Of a stretch of DNA of 64,000 nucleotides, positions 62,457 to 64,000 are shown piece after piece. Each line of letters starts with the position of its first letter. Position 1 is the first letter of the stretch. Below the pieces are notes generated by a model, which was not told where the DNA came from, made no database searches, and saw nothing but the letters and a program-made list of their open reading frames with translations. Source of the stretch: Strigops habroptila (taxonomy: Eukaryota; Chordata; Aves; Psittaciformes; Psittacidae); contig NC_044278.2 of NCBI RefSeq assembly GCF_004027225.2, positions 100,680,743 to 100,744,742 of the forward strand, given 5' to 3'. A program made the position numbers and the translations under genes.

Positions 62457-64000
62457 GTACATCTTTTTGATATAGCAGACAGCTTCTCATTTTATTTATG
62501 TGGTCTGAGAAATGTCAGCCCTCTTCCTCTTCATATACGCTAAAAAGTAATCTAGCAAATGACAACAGAAGGATTGTTCTGGAAAATGTCTGTTACTCAG
62601 TACTAGGTCTGTAGTGAATTCAGCCCTGAAAAAGCCTGTCTGTGAAGTGAGCCAGACAGTAGAAAAAGCACCCCCCTGAAGTGTGTATTTATACTGCAAG
62701 CTTCTTGGGGCAGGAACCCTAATTTTCATTCTGTATTTTGAGCAGCACTCGCTCTCTTTTGGCACAAAAGGATGTCTAAGCACTACAGACAATACTCAGA
62801 CTTGTGTTCTTAAAAAAATGTAACCATAACAAATATGGTCTTGCTGTAGCATGGTGGGATAGTGCTTAAGTGTGGGCAATAAATGGAGCTCTAGGGGATC
62901 TTTCTAAAGATCTTAACATGCACACACAGAGAAGGGATACAATGAATTTATCAATGCTGCGTGATGTGGTATGATACAGAGGGAGCCAAATACGGCTCTA
63001 AGTGTGTTAGTCCTGCTATAGTGGCTGCAGGGTTAATGGTTGCATCACTGAAAAAAAAATCCATGCAGGCTAATTTCCTAGCCTTTAACCAACCTGATGT
63101 AAAGTATGTTAGAGTGAATAGTGCACTCCTATCTACTGGATACAGAAGCTAATACATGTTAACTTACTTATTACTGCAAGAAAACAGGGCATGGGTACTT
63201 CATTTCAACTGATTTACTTGGTTTGTACTAGCTAGGAACTCCAGTCAAAAACTAGTTCTGCTCCTTTTTGTGTGTGATAAATGGCAGAGGGTAGTGGCCC
63301 TGCACAGTGCTTGTGGCTCCAGGGTGAGGCAGGACATGGCAGGTGGCAGCCAATGGCTTGTGGCTGAAGGCAGGTGAGGGCACTTAACAGCCTTAGCATT
63401 CAACTGCAAGTGTCGGCTCTTGCTTCAGCGGCACCAGCTGGGAGCATTTGGAGGGCATTGCTGCAGAGGCAGATTTTATTAGTAATCACTAATTATAGGC
63501 TGAGCTACTTGGTAGCTTGGTTTTTTGTTTTATTAATCATACAAAGCAAGTTGTTTTTTTACAGCAGCGCCATGATGCTAATCCAGATATTCTCAGTCTG
63601 GAGCAGCTCTGGTGAATGATTCAGGGACAGCTGATTATTGCTTTCGCTGTGGTCCCACACTGAGTCCTCACCAGCAGTGCAGTTTGTGCTGGTTACTGGG
63701 TGCAGGCTGCAAGGCCTTAATTACAAATTGTGCCTTTCAGAGCTAACTGGCAATACCAAAGATATTCAGAGTTTGCAAACTCACAGACAAGCAGAAATTC
63801 CTAGTGGTCTTTGGAAAAAACAGTTCTTACTAATGTGTTGAAAGATTGCAGCTGTTTCTGGGCTATCCAGAAAGCCCTGCATGTTTGAGCTCCCCTCCCT
63901 CTCAAACATGTCATTTACACTGGAGCCTGAGCCACATCAGGTATGATTTTAACCCTCTTGTGCTCAGACAAAGCAACAACATTATTGTGACCCCTATACA
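62457..64000 (+). other. N4BP2L1 intron 4, cut by the window edge
   Basis: The donor is GTACAT. I searched for a terminal exon with an NIHGV- or NKHGV-like start and did not find one. No named repeat was recognised. Confidence 0.75.

Noticed and set aside
1-64000. CRISPR arrays, tRNA or rRNA genes, operons, insertion sequences, a novel defence-type system
   Set aside because: Nothing of the kind is visible. Repeats here are CR1 copies, one solo LTR and simple sequence, and the genes are spliced vertebrate genes.

Overview
The window is ordinary vertebrate nuclear DNA, most likely from a bird. The evidence is many truncated CR1 retrotransposon copies in both orientations (several end in the ATTCTATGATTCT-type tail), one solo LTR of a type I recognise from bird genomes, compact AT-rich introns with standard GT-AG junctions, and two CpG-island promoters. 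The LTR makes me lean weakly towards a passerine, but I cannot fix the species. I found no prokaryotic, plasmid or phage features.

Two tandem paralogous genes on the + strand fill the window. The first is N4BP2L2 (CpG island about 3640-4520, coding exons 6691-46811). The second is N4BP2L1 (CpG island about 53890-54480, coding exons from 54133, running off the right edge). This matches my memory of human chromosome 13, where N4BP2L2 and N4BP2L1 lie in the same order and orientation near BRCA2. Both encode the P-loop (polynucleotide-kinase-like) domain of the NEDD4-binding protein 2 family. In both genes the kinase core is split at the same places: the first intron follows the Walker A Thr-Leu-Ser/Ala-Arg, and the next three exons are exactly 125, 89 and 77 nt with identical phases.

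N4BP2L2 can be read as two proteins. The short form stops at 26361 and has 633 residues. The long form uses a splice donor inside that same terminal exon (26306|26307), joins a 1.8-kb exon at 39758-41565 and three small exons, and stops at 46811 with 1317 residues. The frame closes exactly across every junction. A further possible 3' exon lies at 50982.

Layout: 1-3635, no gene seen; 3640-4520, CpG island; 6691-8102, first large coding exon; 16038-26361, kinase exons and short-form end; 26362-39757, 13-kb intron carrying the solo LTR and CR1 copies; 39758-46843, long-form exons; 46844-53890, intergenic or 3' region; 53890-62456, N4BP2L1 promoter and exons 1-4; 62457-64000, N4BP2L1 intron 4. 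I see no clearly novel biological system. The most useful observation is the composite terminal exon of N4BP2L2, which would choose between a kinase-only protein and one with a roughly 700-residue extension.
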